A stretch of 61,117 nucleotides of DNA from Pseudomonas sp. RIT-PI-q (GTDB lineage: Bacteria > Pseudomonadota > Gammaproteobacteria > Pseudomonadales > Pseudomonadaceae). Under the pieces are notes generated by a model, which had not been told where the DNA came from, made no database searches, and saw only the letters and a program-made list of their open reading frames with translations. The stretch is from assembly GCF_001297125.1 (NCBI RefSeq), contig NZ_LHPC01000013.1, positions 1 through 61,117 on the forward strand, read 5' to 3'. The translations under genes and the position numbers were made by a program. Below are positions 17,348-25,127 of the stretch, one piece after another. Position 1 is the stretch's first letter. Each line of letters opens with the position of its first letter.

Positions 17348-18697
17348 TCAAGTCAGCCACCGACCCAGAGACCGAATCGATTCCAGTTCTTCAAACCGCC
17401 ACAACTGTTCAAGCAGTTCCTCCGCCTGCAATCGCGGCATCACCCGCACCGCCAGGCTGAAAAACTTCTCCTCCAGCGCCTCATCACTCAACGGATTCCC
17501 CGGAGCCCCCAAGGGTGGATCGACACACAGGCTCGCCTGCCGACCGTCCACGGTTCGCACGCTCACCGCCGGCTCGCCATCCTCTGACAGTTGCGAGTCC
17601 ACATCAAGGCGAATACGCGACATCCACAGGCCAATCCGCGGATCGCTGCGCTGCGCCTCGTCATAAGCCTCCAACCGGCAATGACCATGGACCAGCCGCG
17701 CCGCGAGGGCATACGGCAGGCTCATCTGCGCCGCCGCCAGCGTATTCACGTCGCGGCCACCGCACATGTCCTGCAGAAACCCGCACAACGACACCTGAAC
17801 ATCTTCGACCTGATCGACATCGACGTGCAGTTGATTAAGCAACAGCCCCAGCGCGTCGATCGCCGAATGCGTTCCCCGGCACGCGGCGTACGGCTTGATC
17901 GAGCAGCGCGCGAGTTTCCACACCACGCCCAGGTCGGCATCCAGCGCCTGCGGTTGCGAAGTCACACCGGCAAGGGTTTTCAGAAAGCCGCCCCAGACAT
18001 CATCAAACAACTTCGTCGGCCCGGTGATGCCTTGCTGCGCAAACCGCGCCGCCAGTAATCCACCTTCGGCAGCGCGACCGCTGTGCAGTTTTTTGCTTTG
18101 CGAGCCATCGTGGATAAAGGCCCACAAGCCGCCGCTAAAACTGCCGGCGATGCCCAGCGCCGACATCGTCTGTTCGGCATTCAAGCCGAGAATCCGCGCA
18201 CTCGCCGCCGCTGCACCGAACACCCCGCAGGTCGCTGTGGAGTGCCATCCTGCACCGTTGTGGGCTGAGTAACCGCCACAGGCTTCGAGCACCCGGCGAC
18301 CGCCTTCGTAGCCGATCACCCCGGCCGTGATGAACTCACGCCCCCCCCCCGGTTTTGCCGACATCGCGCCCGCAGCCATGACCGCCGGCAGCACCACCGC
18401 GCCGGAATGATCGCAGCCACCTGTGTCATCGAGCTCCAGGGCATGCGCTGCGACGCCGTTGAGCATCGCAGCCTGGGCCGCACCGACCCGCAGATCAGTG
18501 CCCCAGACCAACGTGCTGCCGGTTTCGCCGTCGAACACCTGACGCGCCTGTTTGGCCACATCACTGTCAGCCCCGGCCAGCGTCGCGCCGAAGGTGTCGA
18601 GAATGTGCCGTTTGGCTTGCGCCACCAATGCCGGTGGCAAGTCTTCAAATCGCAAGTCGACGCAGAATTGCGCCAGTCGCTGCATCCGCTCAGTCAT
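17348..18697 (-). CDS. MmgE/PrpD-family protein (putative epimerase/dehydratase)
   Basis: This 449-residue protein of the MmgE/PrpD fold has the segment HALELDDTGGCDHSGAVVLP near residue 85-104, typical of the family. Known members include 2-methylcitrate dehydratase, cis-aconitate decarboxylase and iminodisuccinate epimerase. No prpBC genes are near, so methylcitrate chemistry is unlikely. With an argininosuccinate-lyase-like C-N lyase in the same operon, the iminodisuccinate-epimerase analogy is the most attractive reading, but this is inference. The gene overlaps the next one upstream (ATGA at 18694-18697). A run of ten G on its coding strand encodes part of PGGGR (residues 116-120) and could make the gene slippage-prone. 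Confidence 0.88.
   Translation of the reverse strand: MTERMQRLAQFCVDLRFEDLPPALVAQAKRHILDTFGATLAGADSDVAKQARQVFDGETGSTLVWGTDLRVGAAQAAMLNGVAAHALELDDTGGCDHSGAVVLPAVMAAGAMSAKPGGGREFITAGVIGYEGGRRVLEACGGYSAHNGAGWHSTATCGVFGAAAASARILGLNAEQTMSALGIAGSFSGGLWAFIHDGSQSKKLHSGRAAEGGLLAARFAQQGITGPTKLFDDVWGGFLKTLAGVTSQPQALDADLGVVWKLARCSIKPYAACRGTHSAIDALGLLLNQLHVDVDQVEDVQVSLCGFLQDMCGGRDVNTLAAAQMSLPYALAARLVHGHCRLEAYDEAQRSDPRIGLWMSRIRLDVDSQLSEDGEPAVSVRTVDGRQASLCVDPPLGAPGNPLSDEALEEKFFSLAVRVMPRLQAEELLEQLWRFEELESIRSLGRWLT
18341..18350 (-). repeat. Poly-G(10) tract in the MmgE/PrpD coding sequence
   Basis: Ten consecutive C on the plus strand are ten G on the coding strand (CCG GGG GGG GGG CGT). The current length keeps the gene open. 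Gain or loss of one base would shift the frame after residue 119 of 449. It is the longest G/C homopolymer I noticed in the window. Confidence 0.95.
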
Positions 18698-19581
18698 ACG
18701 CTGTAATCCCGATAATGGCGCTCATACACCGCCGCCGGATGATCCTCGGTGACGGTTGCCGCCGAATCCGCCCACCATTGCGCGACTTCGGCCCCGGTGG
18801 CGATCCACACGTCATCGTGCTGTTGAATCCCCTCAAGCAACTCGCGCAACACCCCAATGCGCCCCGGCGTAGCGATAATTTCCGGGTGCAGGCGCAGCAC
18901 ATAACACAGCCCGAACCGGTGAAAGCCGGCGAAGTCCATTTGCAGGTTGCCCAAGGTATGGCTGTAAGAGGCGATCCGCGATTGCGCCGGTGGCACGGCG
19001 GGGCTGAGGTTGAAGGCGAAGTAGGGTTCGTCTTCCAGTTCGTAGTGCAACGGCAACTCGATCACCTCGGGCGCGGTTGGGTGAGCGAACGGCAAATCAT
19101 CGCCGCGCCACGACGACGACCAGCGAATGCCGTGGTGCTTCAATGCCTCGATAAAACCCGGTGCGCCGTTGCCGGCCGGGATGCGAAACCCGGCTGGACG
19201 CTGGCCGGTCAGCGCGGTCAAGGCTTCGCAACCTTTGGCGATGTCGGCGCTCTGCGCGGCCAGGTCGAGGGTGTCGTAATTCTGATGGCGATAGCCAGCG
19301 CAGGCAATTTCATGCCCGCCGGCCTGGATTGCGCGGATGTGTTCCGGGTTTTCCTCGGCGACGATGCCGGGAATGCACCAACTGCTGGAAACCCCCAGTT
19401 CTGCAAACAAACCGAGCAAGCGTTCGACGCCGCGTTGGGTGCCATAACGCCAGACCGACAGGGTCTTGTCGCGTCCGGCGACTTCCGGGGCCTGGGTGAG
19501 AATGCCGTGGATGTCGTTGTAATCGACGGTCAGCACCACGGCGCAACGGTAGCCTTTGGGCCAGACAGTGGAATCAGCCAT
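18694..19581 (-). CDS. Polysaccharide-deacetylase-fold (PuuE-like) protein lacking one metal-site His
   Basis: This 295-residue NodB-homology-domain protein belongs to the cytoplasmic allantoinase/peptidoglycan deacetylase-like group. The first Asp is in LTVDYND (D20) and GGHEIACAGYRH covers residues 88-99. Where active members have H-x3-H, this protein has Ala95 and His99, so one predicted metal ligand is missing. Its neighbour at 19574-20422 keeps both histidines. RIPAGNGAPGFIEAL and LHPEI motifs are retained. Start ATG 19581 is used; it overlaps the neighbouring gene by 8 nt. A role in hydrolysing an N-acyl or amide bond of the operon's substrate is possible, or a structural role as partner subunit. 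Confidence 0.82.
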   Translation of the reverse strand: MADSTVWPKGYRCAVVLTVDYNDIHGILTQAPEVAGRDKTLSVWRYGTQRGVERLLGLFAELGVSSSWCIPGIVAEENPEHIRAIQAGGHEIACAGYRHQNYDTLDLAAQSADIAKGCEALTALTGQRPAGFRIPAGNGAPGFIEALKHHGIRWSSSWRGDDLPFAHPTAPEVIELPLHYELEDEPYFAFNLSPAVPPAQSRIASYSHTLGNLQMDFAGFHRFGLCYVLRLHPEIIATPGRIGVLRELLEGIQQHDDVWIATGAEVAQWWADSAATVTEDHPAAVYERHYRDYSV

Positions 19582-20422
19582 GGTGATGCTCCTTGAGCCA
19601 CCACTGGGCGACATCGCGGCAAGTGGCGAACCACACGTCATCACGCTGGCGCATGTGTTCGAAGAGTTTTTCCAGCAACAGGATGCGTCCCGGTTTGCCG
19701 GTGATCTTGGGGTGGAACAGGGTGGTCAGGCACAGCCCTTCGTTCATCGCGCCGTCGTATTCGCGGCACCAGTTGTCGAGGGTCAGCTCGTAACTGGCAG
19801 TACGGTCCAGCCCCGACGGAAAATTCGGTGCGCGGGTGTAGGCAAGGGAGGCGTAGTCGTCCATTTCCCAGCGACCGGGGATTTCCACCAGCGGCGTGTC
19901 GAAGCCGGGGACGTTGACCAGATACGGCCGGTCATCGCCGCGCATGCTGCTGGAATAGGTGACGCCGGCTTCCACCAGCATCGCCGGGGTTTCGGCGCGC
20001 CAGTCGCCGGACGGGGTGCGAAACCCTTCGGCGCGGATGTTCAGGTGTTTCCAGAACACCTCGCGAGACAGCTTCATCACGTCCTTTTGCTGTTCCAGCG
20101 TCAGGGCGTAAAAGGATTCGTGTTTGTAGCCGTGGTACGCCACTTCATGCCCGCGCTCGACAATCGCCTGGCACTGTTTCGGCCAGTTCTCCACGACCCA
20201 GGCCGGGACGAAAAACGTGGTCGGGATCCGGAACTCGTCGAGCAGATCGAGGATGCGCGGCAGCGCCCGGTAAGGACCGTAACCGCCGAAACCGAAGTAT
20301 TCGGGTTTGCGCCAGATCGAGCCGTTGAGCATGGCATCGCCAGTCGGGCCATCGAGGTCGAAGGCCAGGGCGAGACAGGCTTTGTGCTGGCCGGGCCAGG
20401 TGGGTTGGGGTGAGGAGGACAT
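19574..20422 (-). CDS. Polysaccharide-deacetylase-fold (PuuE-like) hydrolase
   Basis: This 282-residue paralogue of the next gene has an intact predicted metal site: FDLDGPTGD (D22, D24) and GHEVAYHGYKHE (His97 and His101). It also has EGFRTPSGDWR near residue 133 and TTLFHPKITGKPGR near 245. It has no signal peptide, so it is cytoplasmic, as in allantoinase-like (PuuE) and HpPgdA-like members that cleave C-N bonds in small molecules. It overlaps the start of the paralogue and forms a block with it and the MmgE/PrpD gene. The substrate is unknown. Its promoter-proximal side has two REP pairs (20478-20707). Confidence 0.85.
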   Translation of the reverse strand: MSSSPQPTWPGQHKACLALAFDLDGPTGDAMLNGSIWRKPEYFGFGGYGPYRALPRILDLLDEFRIPTTFFVPAWVVENWPKQCQAIVERGHEVAYHGYKHESFYALTLEQQKDVMKLSREVFWKHLNIRAEGFRTPSGDWRAETPAMLVEAGVTYSSSMRGDDRPYLVNVPGFDTPLVEIPGRWEMDDYASLAYTRAPNFPSGLDRTASYELTLDNWCREYDGAMNEGLCLTTLFHPKITGKPGRILLLEKLFEHMRQRDDVWFATCRDVAQWWLKEHHHG

Positions 20423-20477
20423 CGTGGCGCTCCATTGATCTATAGGTAAAACACAATCCCTGTGGTCAACCGGGATC

Positions 20478-20570
20478 CCTGTGGGAGCGGGCTTGCCCGC
20501 GATGAGGCCAGCACATTCGACAGCGATGTCGCCTGTCAGGCCGCCATCGCGGGCAAGCCCGCTCCCACAC
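20478..20570. repeat. Convergent REP pair
   Basis: GGGAGCGGGCTTGCCCGC and its complement flank about 40 bases. This is the first of two adjacent pairs between the deacetylase gene and the ABC binding-protein gene. Confidence 0.92.
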
Positions 20571-20607
20571 TGGATTTGGGTCGATCACACTGTTGTGGTC
20601 TGCCGGG

Positions 20608-20707
20608 AACCCTGTAGGAGCGAGGCTTGCCCGCGAAGAGGCCGTCACAGTCAACATCACCGTTGACTGAAACACCGCCTTCGCGGGCAAGCCTCGCTCC
20701 TACAGGG
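20608..20707. repeat. Convergent REP pair (GGAGCGAGGCTTGCCCGCGA variant)
   Basis: The arms CCCTGTAGGAGCGAGGCTTG and its exact complement at 20688-20707 flank a short variable centre. The right arm ends seven bases before the stop codon of the binding-protein gene at 20714. Confidence 0.92.
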
Positions 20708-20713
20708 CAAGCC

Positions 20714-21538
20714 TTACTTGCCGGCGTTGATGGTTACGGTCTTGACCGCGCCCAATTCCAGGTCCCATTTTTTCAGGATGGTCTGATAGGTGCCGTCGTC
20801 GATCATGCTCTGCAACGCGACTTTCACCGCTTCGCTCAACTCAGGCTTTTTCTTGCTCACGCCCAGCCCGGTGAACTGCTCGGAAATCGGCAGGCCCACG
20901 GTCTTGTACATGTCCTTTTCCTGAGTCTTCAGGTACGACAAGGTTTCGCTGCCCTGCATCGCGGCATCGATACGGCTCTGGCGCAATTGCGCACGGGCAT
21001 CGGCCGAACCTTCGGTGCCGATCACGTTGATCGCCGGCTTACCGGCGGCTTCGCAGTTGGCCTTGCTCCACTCGGCGATTTCCGCCGGGAACGTGGTACG
21101 GCGGCTGGTGCCGACTTTCTTGCCGCACAGGTCGATGATCTCGTTGAAGTCCTTGTTTTTCTGCAAGGTGTAGAACTGCGGGCCGCTGGTGAAGTAATCA
21201 ACGAAAGTCACACTGGCCTGACGTTCGGCGGTGTCGGTCATACCCGACAGGACCATGTCCACACGGTCGGTGGTCAGCGCGTTGATCATCTGCTCGAAGC
21301 CGGTTTCCTGCCATTTGATCTTCACGCCCAGACGTTCGGCCAGGGCGTTGCCCAGGTCATAGTCCAGGCCAGTCAGCGTGTTGGTCGCCGGGTCCTTGAA
21401 ATCCATCGGCGGGTAGTTCGGCATGATCGCTACGACGACCTCGCCCTTGGCCTTGATGCTGGCTGGCAATTCGGCGGCGAAGCTAACGCTGGACGCCATC
21501 AGGCCTGCGAGTACTGCTGGAATAACGAAATTCTTCAT
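20714..21538 (-). CDS. Amino-acid-type ABC transporter, periplasmic binding protein
   Basis: This 274-residue SBP_bac_3 protein has a signal peptide (MKNFVIPAVLAGLMASSVSFA, then AELPAS). MPNYPPMDFKDP near residue 38, LDYDLGNALAERLGV near 58 and GFEQMINALTTDRVDMVLSG near 80 are family-typical. It is encoded with its own ATPase and a single permease, downstream of the argininosuccinate-lyase-like gene. The ligand is therefore likely an amino acid derivative, perhaps an N-(dicarboxyethyl) or ureido/guanidino compound; that is inference from operon partners. A weak ribosome-binding site precedes ATG 21538. Confidence 0.88.
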   Translation of the reverse strand: MKNFVIPAVLAGLMASSVSFAAELPASIKAKGEVVVAIMPNYPPMDFKDPATNTLTGLDYDLGNALAERLGVKIKWQETGFEQMINALTTDRVDMVLSGMTDTAERQASVTFVDYFTSGPQFYTLQKNKDFNEIIDLCGKKVGTSRRTTFPAEIAEWSKANCEAAGKPAINVIGTEGSADARAQLRQSRIDAAMQGSETLSYLKTQEKDMYKTVGLPISEQFTGLGVSKKKPELSEAVKVALQSMIDDGTYQTILKKWDLELGAVKTVTINAGK

Positions 21539-21577
21539 GGTCGTTCTCTTATGAGTGTTGTGAGCGCCAAAGGACGC

Positions 21578-22342
21578 TTAGGTTCGAACGGCAGAAATGA
21601 AGCTTTGGGTGCGCGGGTTTTGCGGACTTATTAGTATTTCTTCGGGGCTTCCAGCCTCCACGATCTGCCCGCCGTCCATGAACACCATGCGGTTGGAAAC
21701 TTCGCGAGCGAAGCCCAGTTCATGGGTGACGACGATCATGGTCATGCCGGTCTGCGCCAGATCGCGCATCACCGACAGCACCTCACCGACCAGTTCCGGG
21801 TCGAGTGCCGAAGTGGGTTCATCGAACAGCATCAGCTTGGGCCGCATGGCCAATGCACGGGCAATGGCGACGCGTTGTTGCTGACCACCCGACAGCTCGA
21901 TCGGGTAGCTGTTGCGCTTGTCGGCCAGGCCGACGCGAGCGAGCAATTCCACGGCTTCTTCGTGCGCCTCTTTGGGCGAACGCTTGAGCACCTGGCATGG
22001 CCCTTCGATGATGTTTTGCAGCACAGTCATGTGCGGGAACAGGTTGAAACGCTGGAACACCATGCCGGTGGACAGGCGTTGACGGGCGATTTGCGACTCG
22101 TTGAGCTCGTGCAGTTTGTTGCCGACGACGCGGTAACCGACCAGCTCGCCGTCGACCCAGAGGCCGCCCTTGTCGATCTTTTCCAGCTGGTTGATGCAGC
22201 GCAGCAAGGTACTTTTGCCGGAGCCGGACGGGCCGATGATGCACAGCACTTCGCCTTGCTCGACTTCGATGTTGATGTCCTTGAGGGCGTGGTAATGGTC
22301 GTAATACTTATTCAGGCTGACGGCCTTGACGATGCTTCTCAT
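21578..22342 (-). CDS. Amino-acid ABC transporter ATP-binding protein
   Basis: This 254-residue ABC ATPase has Walker [10 protein letters not shown] near residue 38, signature [15 protein letters not shown] near 150 and Walker [15 protein letters not shown] near 170. ATG 22342 is chosen because it follows a GAGGAG ribosome-binding site and gives the family-typical [14 protein letters not shown] start. Ten bases separate it from the permease gene upstream. Confidence 0.92.
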   Translation of the reverse strand: MRSIVKAVSLNKYYDHYHALKDINIEVEQGEVLCIIGPSGSGKSTLLRCINQLEKIDKGGLWVDGELVGYRVVGNKLHELNESQIARQRLSTGMVFQRFNLFPHMTVLQNIIEGPCQVLKRSPKEAHEEAVELLARVGLADKRNSYPIELSGGQQQRVAIARALAMRPKLMLFDEPTSALDPELVGEVLSVMRDLAQTGMTMIVVTHELGFAREVSNRMVFMDGGQIVEAGSPEEILISPQNPRTQSFISAVRT

Positions 22343-22352
22343 GTGCGGCTCC

Positions 22353-23231
22353 TCAAGAACGCTTGCCGGCGCCGCGAGCGAAACGACGCTCCAGACGGCT
22401 TTGACCAAAGGACAGGACGGTGACCGTGGCCAGATACCAGATACCGGCGACAATCAAAAGCTCCATCACCCGGGCGTTGGCGTAGTAGATGTTCTGGGCG
22501 TTGTAGAGCAGTTCCGAGTATTGGATGACACTCGCCAGCGAGGTCATTTTCACCATGCCGATGAACTCGTTGCCCACTGGCGGAATGATGACGCGCATGG
22601 CCTGCGGCAGAATGATCCGACGCAGCGCTTGCAGGCGCGGCATGCCGATCGACTTGGCCGCTTCGTACTGACCGGCGTCCACCGACAACAGGCCGGCGCG
22701 CACCACTTCAGCGGTGTAGGCGCCCTGGTTGATGCTCAAGCCGAGGAGGGCGGCCACGAACGGGGTCATCAGGCTCACGGTGTCCATTTCGAACAGCCCG
22801 GGGATGCCGATGGTGGGAAAAATCAGCGCCAGGTTGAACCACAACAGCAGTTGCAGGATCAGTGGCGTACCGCGGAACAGCCAGGTGTAGGTCACCGCCA
22901 CGTAGCGCAGGATCGGGTTGGCCGACATGCGCATGATCGCCGTGATCACCCCGAAGACGATGCCCAGGGCCATCGCCAGCACCGCCATGACGATGGTGTT
23001 GAGCAAACCCCACATGATCGCCTGGGACGTGAGGAACTGGCCGATGTACGACCATTCGATCTTGCCTTCGGCGAAGGCCCGCACCAGGCCGAGAATCGCG
23101 ATGACGATCACGGTGGCGAAGAAAATCCGCCCGTAATAACGCCGTGGCACGTGGTGGTACTGGGTGATATCGAACTGGTTGTCTGCCAGTTTGCGCTCCG
23201 CCTGGAGTCGTTCTGCCTGAGTCTGGCTCAT
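22353..23231 (-). CDS. Amino-acid ABC transporter permease (single-permease system)
   Basis: This 292-residue permease has a roughly 60-residue N-terminal extension before the first membrane-spanning core. [15 protein letters not shown] is near residue 138 and the EAA loop [20 protein letters not shown] near 205. No second permease is encoded, so the channel is probably a homodimer. The ribosome-binding site GGAGAAA precedes the ATG. It is separated from the lyase gene by a REP pair. Confidence 0.9.
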   Translation of the reverse strand: MSQTQAERLQAERKLADNQFDITQYHHVPRRYYGRIFFATVIVIAILGLVRAFAEGKIEWSYIGQFLTSQAIMWGLLNTIVMAVLAMALGIVFGVITAIMRMSANPILRYVAVTYTWLFRGTPLILQLLLWFNLALIFPTIGIPGLFEMDTVSLMTPFVAALLGLSINQGAYTAEVVRAGLLSVDAGQYEAAKSIGMPRLQALRRIILPQAMRVIIPPVGNEFIGMVKMTSLASVIQYSELLYNAQNIYYANARVMELLIVAGIWYLATVTVLSFGQSRLERRFARGAGKRS

Positions 23232-23294
23232 GTTGTTTCTCCGTACGCCGCCCTCGTTACAGGCGGCGCGTATGGTTTTCGGGTTAAGCGCAAC

Positions 23295-23391
23295 TCCTGT
23301 GGGAGCGGGCTTGCCCGCGAGTGCGGCGGGTCAGTCAACATGGATGTTGAATATGAAACCGCCATCGCGGGCAAGCCCGCTCCCACAGGTT
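23295..23391. repeat. Convergent REP pair
   Basis: Opposed GGGAGCGGGCTTGCCCGC cores stand at the ends, with CTCCTGTGGGAG on the left and its complement on the right. They lie between the lyase gene and the ABC permease gene and could reduce readthrough from the first gene of the operon. Confidence 0.92.
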
Positions 23392-23403
23392 TTGTGTCCT
23401 TGT

Positions 23404-24831
23404 TCAGAGGCGGAAGCCCTGATAGTTCTCGGTCCATTGCTGTTGGGCGGCGAGGGCGGTTTTCAAGCGGCCGATCTGCTCGCGCACCTGTTGCGGCGCA
23501 GTGCCGCCCCAGCCACTGCGCGCGGCGATAGCGGCTTCGAGGGTCAGGGCCTCACGTACTTCCGGCGTTAGGCGCGGATCGATCTCGGCCAGCAGCGCCG
23601 GCGAGGCTTCCCACAGTTCGATGTCGTGTTTCTCACAGGCCTGGACCAGCGCACCGGTGATTTCGTGAGCTTCCTTGAACGGCACGCCGCGCATGGCCAG
23701 CCAGTCGGCGACTTCTGTAGCGAGGGTGAAACCCAGTGGGGCCTGACGACGCAGCTCTTCGACGTTGACCTTCATGGTCGCGACCATCCCGGCCATCGCC
23801 GGCAGCACCAGCAGCAGGGTGTCGACGCTGTCGAGCACGCCGTTTTTGTCTTCGCTCAAGTCGCGGTTATAAGACAGTGGCAGGGATTTGAGGATCGACA
23901 GCAGACCGGTCAGGTTGCCGATCAGACGGCCAGCCTTGCCCCGAGCCAGCTCGGCGATGTCCGGGTTCTTCTTCTGCGGCATGATCGAGCTGCCGGTGGC
24001 GTAGGCATCGTCCAGTACCACCCAGCGAAATTGCCGCGACGACCACAGGCAAAACTCTTCAGCGAGGCGAGAAATGTTGATCCCGAGCATGCTGGCGATA
24101 AACAGGAATTCAGCGACGTGGTCACGGCTGGCGACAGCGTCGATGGAGTTTTCACACACGCCGCTGTAGCCCATTTCCTTGGCCGACTGTTGCGGCAGGC
24201 GAGCGATAGCGGAACCGGCCATGGCCGCCGCGCCGAGTGGCGACAACGAAGTGCGCACGTCCCAATCCACCAGGCGTTGCACGTCACGCAGCATCGATTG
24301 GGCGTGGGCCAGCAAGTGGTGGGCGAAGACGATGGGTTGCGCTTGCTGCAGGTGAGTGAAGCCCGGGCAGATGCTCTCGATGTGTTGCTCGGCTTGATCC
24401 ACCAGCGCTTGCTGCAAGGCCAGTACCTCAACGGCCAGGGTGCGCACGTGATCACGCAGGAACAAACGCAAGTCGTTGGCCGTCTGGTCGTTACGCGAAC
24501 GGCCGGCGCGCAGTTTGCCGCCGAGGGCGCCGAGGCGTTCGGTCAGCAGGCGTTCGATGAAAGTGTGGACGTCTTCGTCGTCGAGGGTCGGTGCGATGCT
24601 GCCGGCGCGGAAATCATCACCAATGCATTCCAGCGCCTCAATCATCGTCAGGGTTTCTTGCTCGTCCAGCAGCCCGGCGCGCTGCAGTTCACGGGCATGG
24701 GCCTTGGAACCGGCGAGGTCGTACGGGGTGAGGCGAAAGTAGCGCTCGGGGCAACGGGACAGGGCCGCCAGGGCTTCGGACGGGCCGCTTTTGAAGCGAG
24801 CACCCCAGAGACGGTCGGTGGTTTGAGACAT
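23404..24831 (-). CDS. Argininosuccinate-lyase-like C-N lyase (aspartase/fumarase superfamily)
   Basis: This 475-residue fumarase/aspartase-fold lyase keeps the general catalytic framework: SRNDQ 112-116, GFTHLQQAQP with His160, and GSSIMPQKKN with Ser281/282, Lys287 and Asn289. It departs from housekeeping ArgH at positions usually invariant: YNRDLSEDK (Ser326 where ArgH has Gln in DxQEDK) and DAVASRDH (Ala-Ser where ArgH has Ser-Asp). The operon partners are a transporter, two deacetylase-fold proteins and MmgE/PrpD, not arginine biosynthesis. A related fumarate-releasing C-N lyase acting on iminodisuccinate, EDDS-like or other N-substituted aspartates is the favoured reading. The gene heads the operon, opposite a LysR gene. 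Confidence 0.88.
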   Translation of the reverse strand: MSQTTDRLWGARFKSGPSEALAALSRCPERYFRLTPYDLAGSKAHARELQRAGLLDEQETLTMIEALECIGDDFRAGSIAPTLDDEDVHTFIERLLTERLGALGGKLRAGRSRNDQTANDLRLFLRDHVRTLAVEVLALQQALVDQAEQHIESICPGFTHLQQAQPIVFAHHLLAHAQSMLRDVQRLVDWDVRTSLSPLGAAAMAGSAIARLPQQSAKEMGYSGVCENSIDAVASRDHVAEFLFIASMLGINISRLAEEFCLWSSRQFRWVVLDDAYATGSSIMPQKKNPDIAELARGKAGRLIGNLTGLLSILKSLPLSYNRDLSEDKNGVLDSVDTLLLVLPAMAGMVATMKVNVEELRRQAPLGFTLATEVADWLAMRGVPFKEAHEITGALVQACEKHDIELWEASPALLAEIDPRLTPEVREALTLEAAIAARSGWGGTAPQQVREQIGRLKTALAAQQQWTENYQGFRL

Positions 24832-24989
24832 TGTTATTTTCCTCGTCGATAGAGCGAACAGAAGTCGGTGTGCCGGGCTTGAAACACGCGCCGTAAATCG
24901 TACGGGCGTGGTTAGGCCAGAGCAGTTTTCAAGAGGGCAGTTGCGAAAGGGCGAGAGCTGATCGAAGTGTCAGCTTTTAGTAGTTCGAA

Positions 24990-25009
24990 ATCAGTGAGTT
25001 GGCACTGAT
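24990..25009. promoter_or_regulatory. Perfect dyad between the lyase and LysR genes (probable operator)
   Basis: ATCAGTG-AGTTGG-CACTGAT is a perfect 7-bp inverted repeat with a 6-base spacer. It stands in the 296-nt divergent gap, about 160 bases from the lyase start and about 120 from the LysR start. Position and symmetry suit a LysR-type regulator site, although the T-N11-A spacing is not exact. Confidence 0.45.
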
Positions 25010-25127
25010 GTGCGGAATTTATTAGCGGTTGCCAAGCCTGGTTTTCTGTGTTCATTATTATTGGCCAGCTATGTTTTTGTTGTTGAGCACAGAGTGTTGA
25101 ATAGGGCGCCAGAGGTAAATAAGCATT

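Noticed and set aside
17348..18697. Calling the MmgE/PrpD gene prpD (2-methylcitrate dehydratase)
   Set aside because: There are no prpB, prpC or acnD-like genes nearby, and the operon context is nitrogen-compound uptake and cleavage.
23404..24831. Naming the lyase argH and assigning it to arginine biosynthesis
   Set aside because: Operon partners are catabolic and transport genes, and two normally invariant motifs differ. Housekeeping function cannot be excluded from this window alone, but context argues against it.
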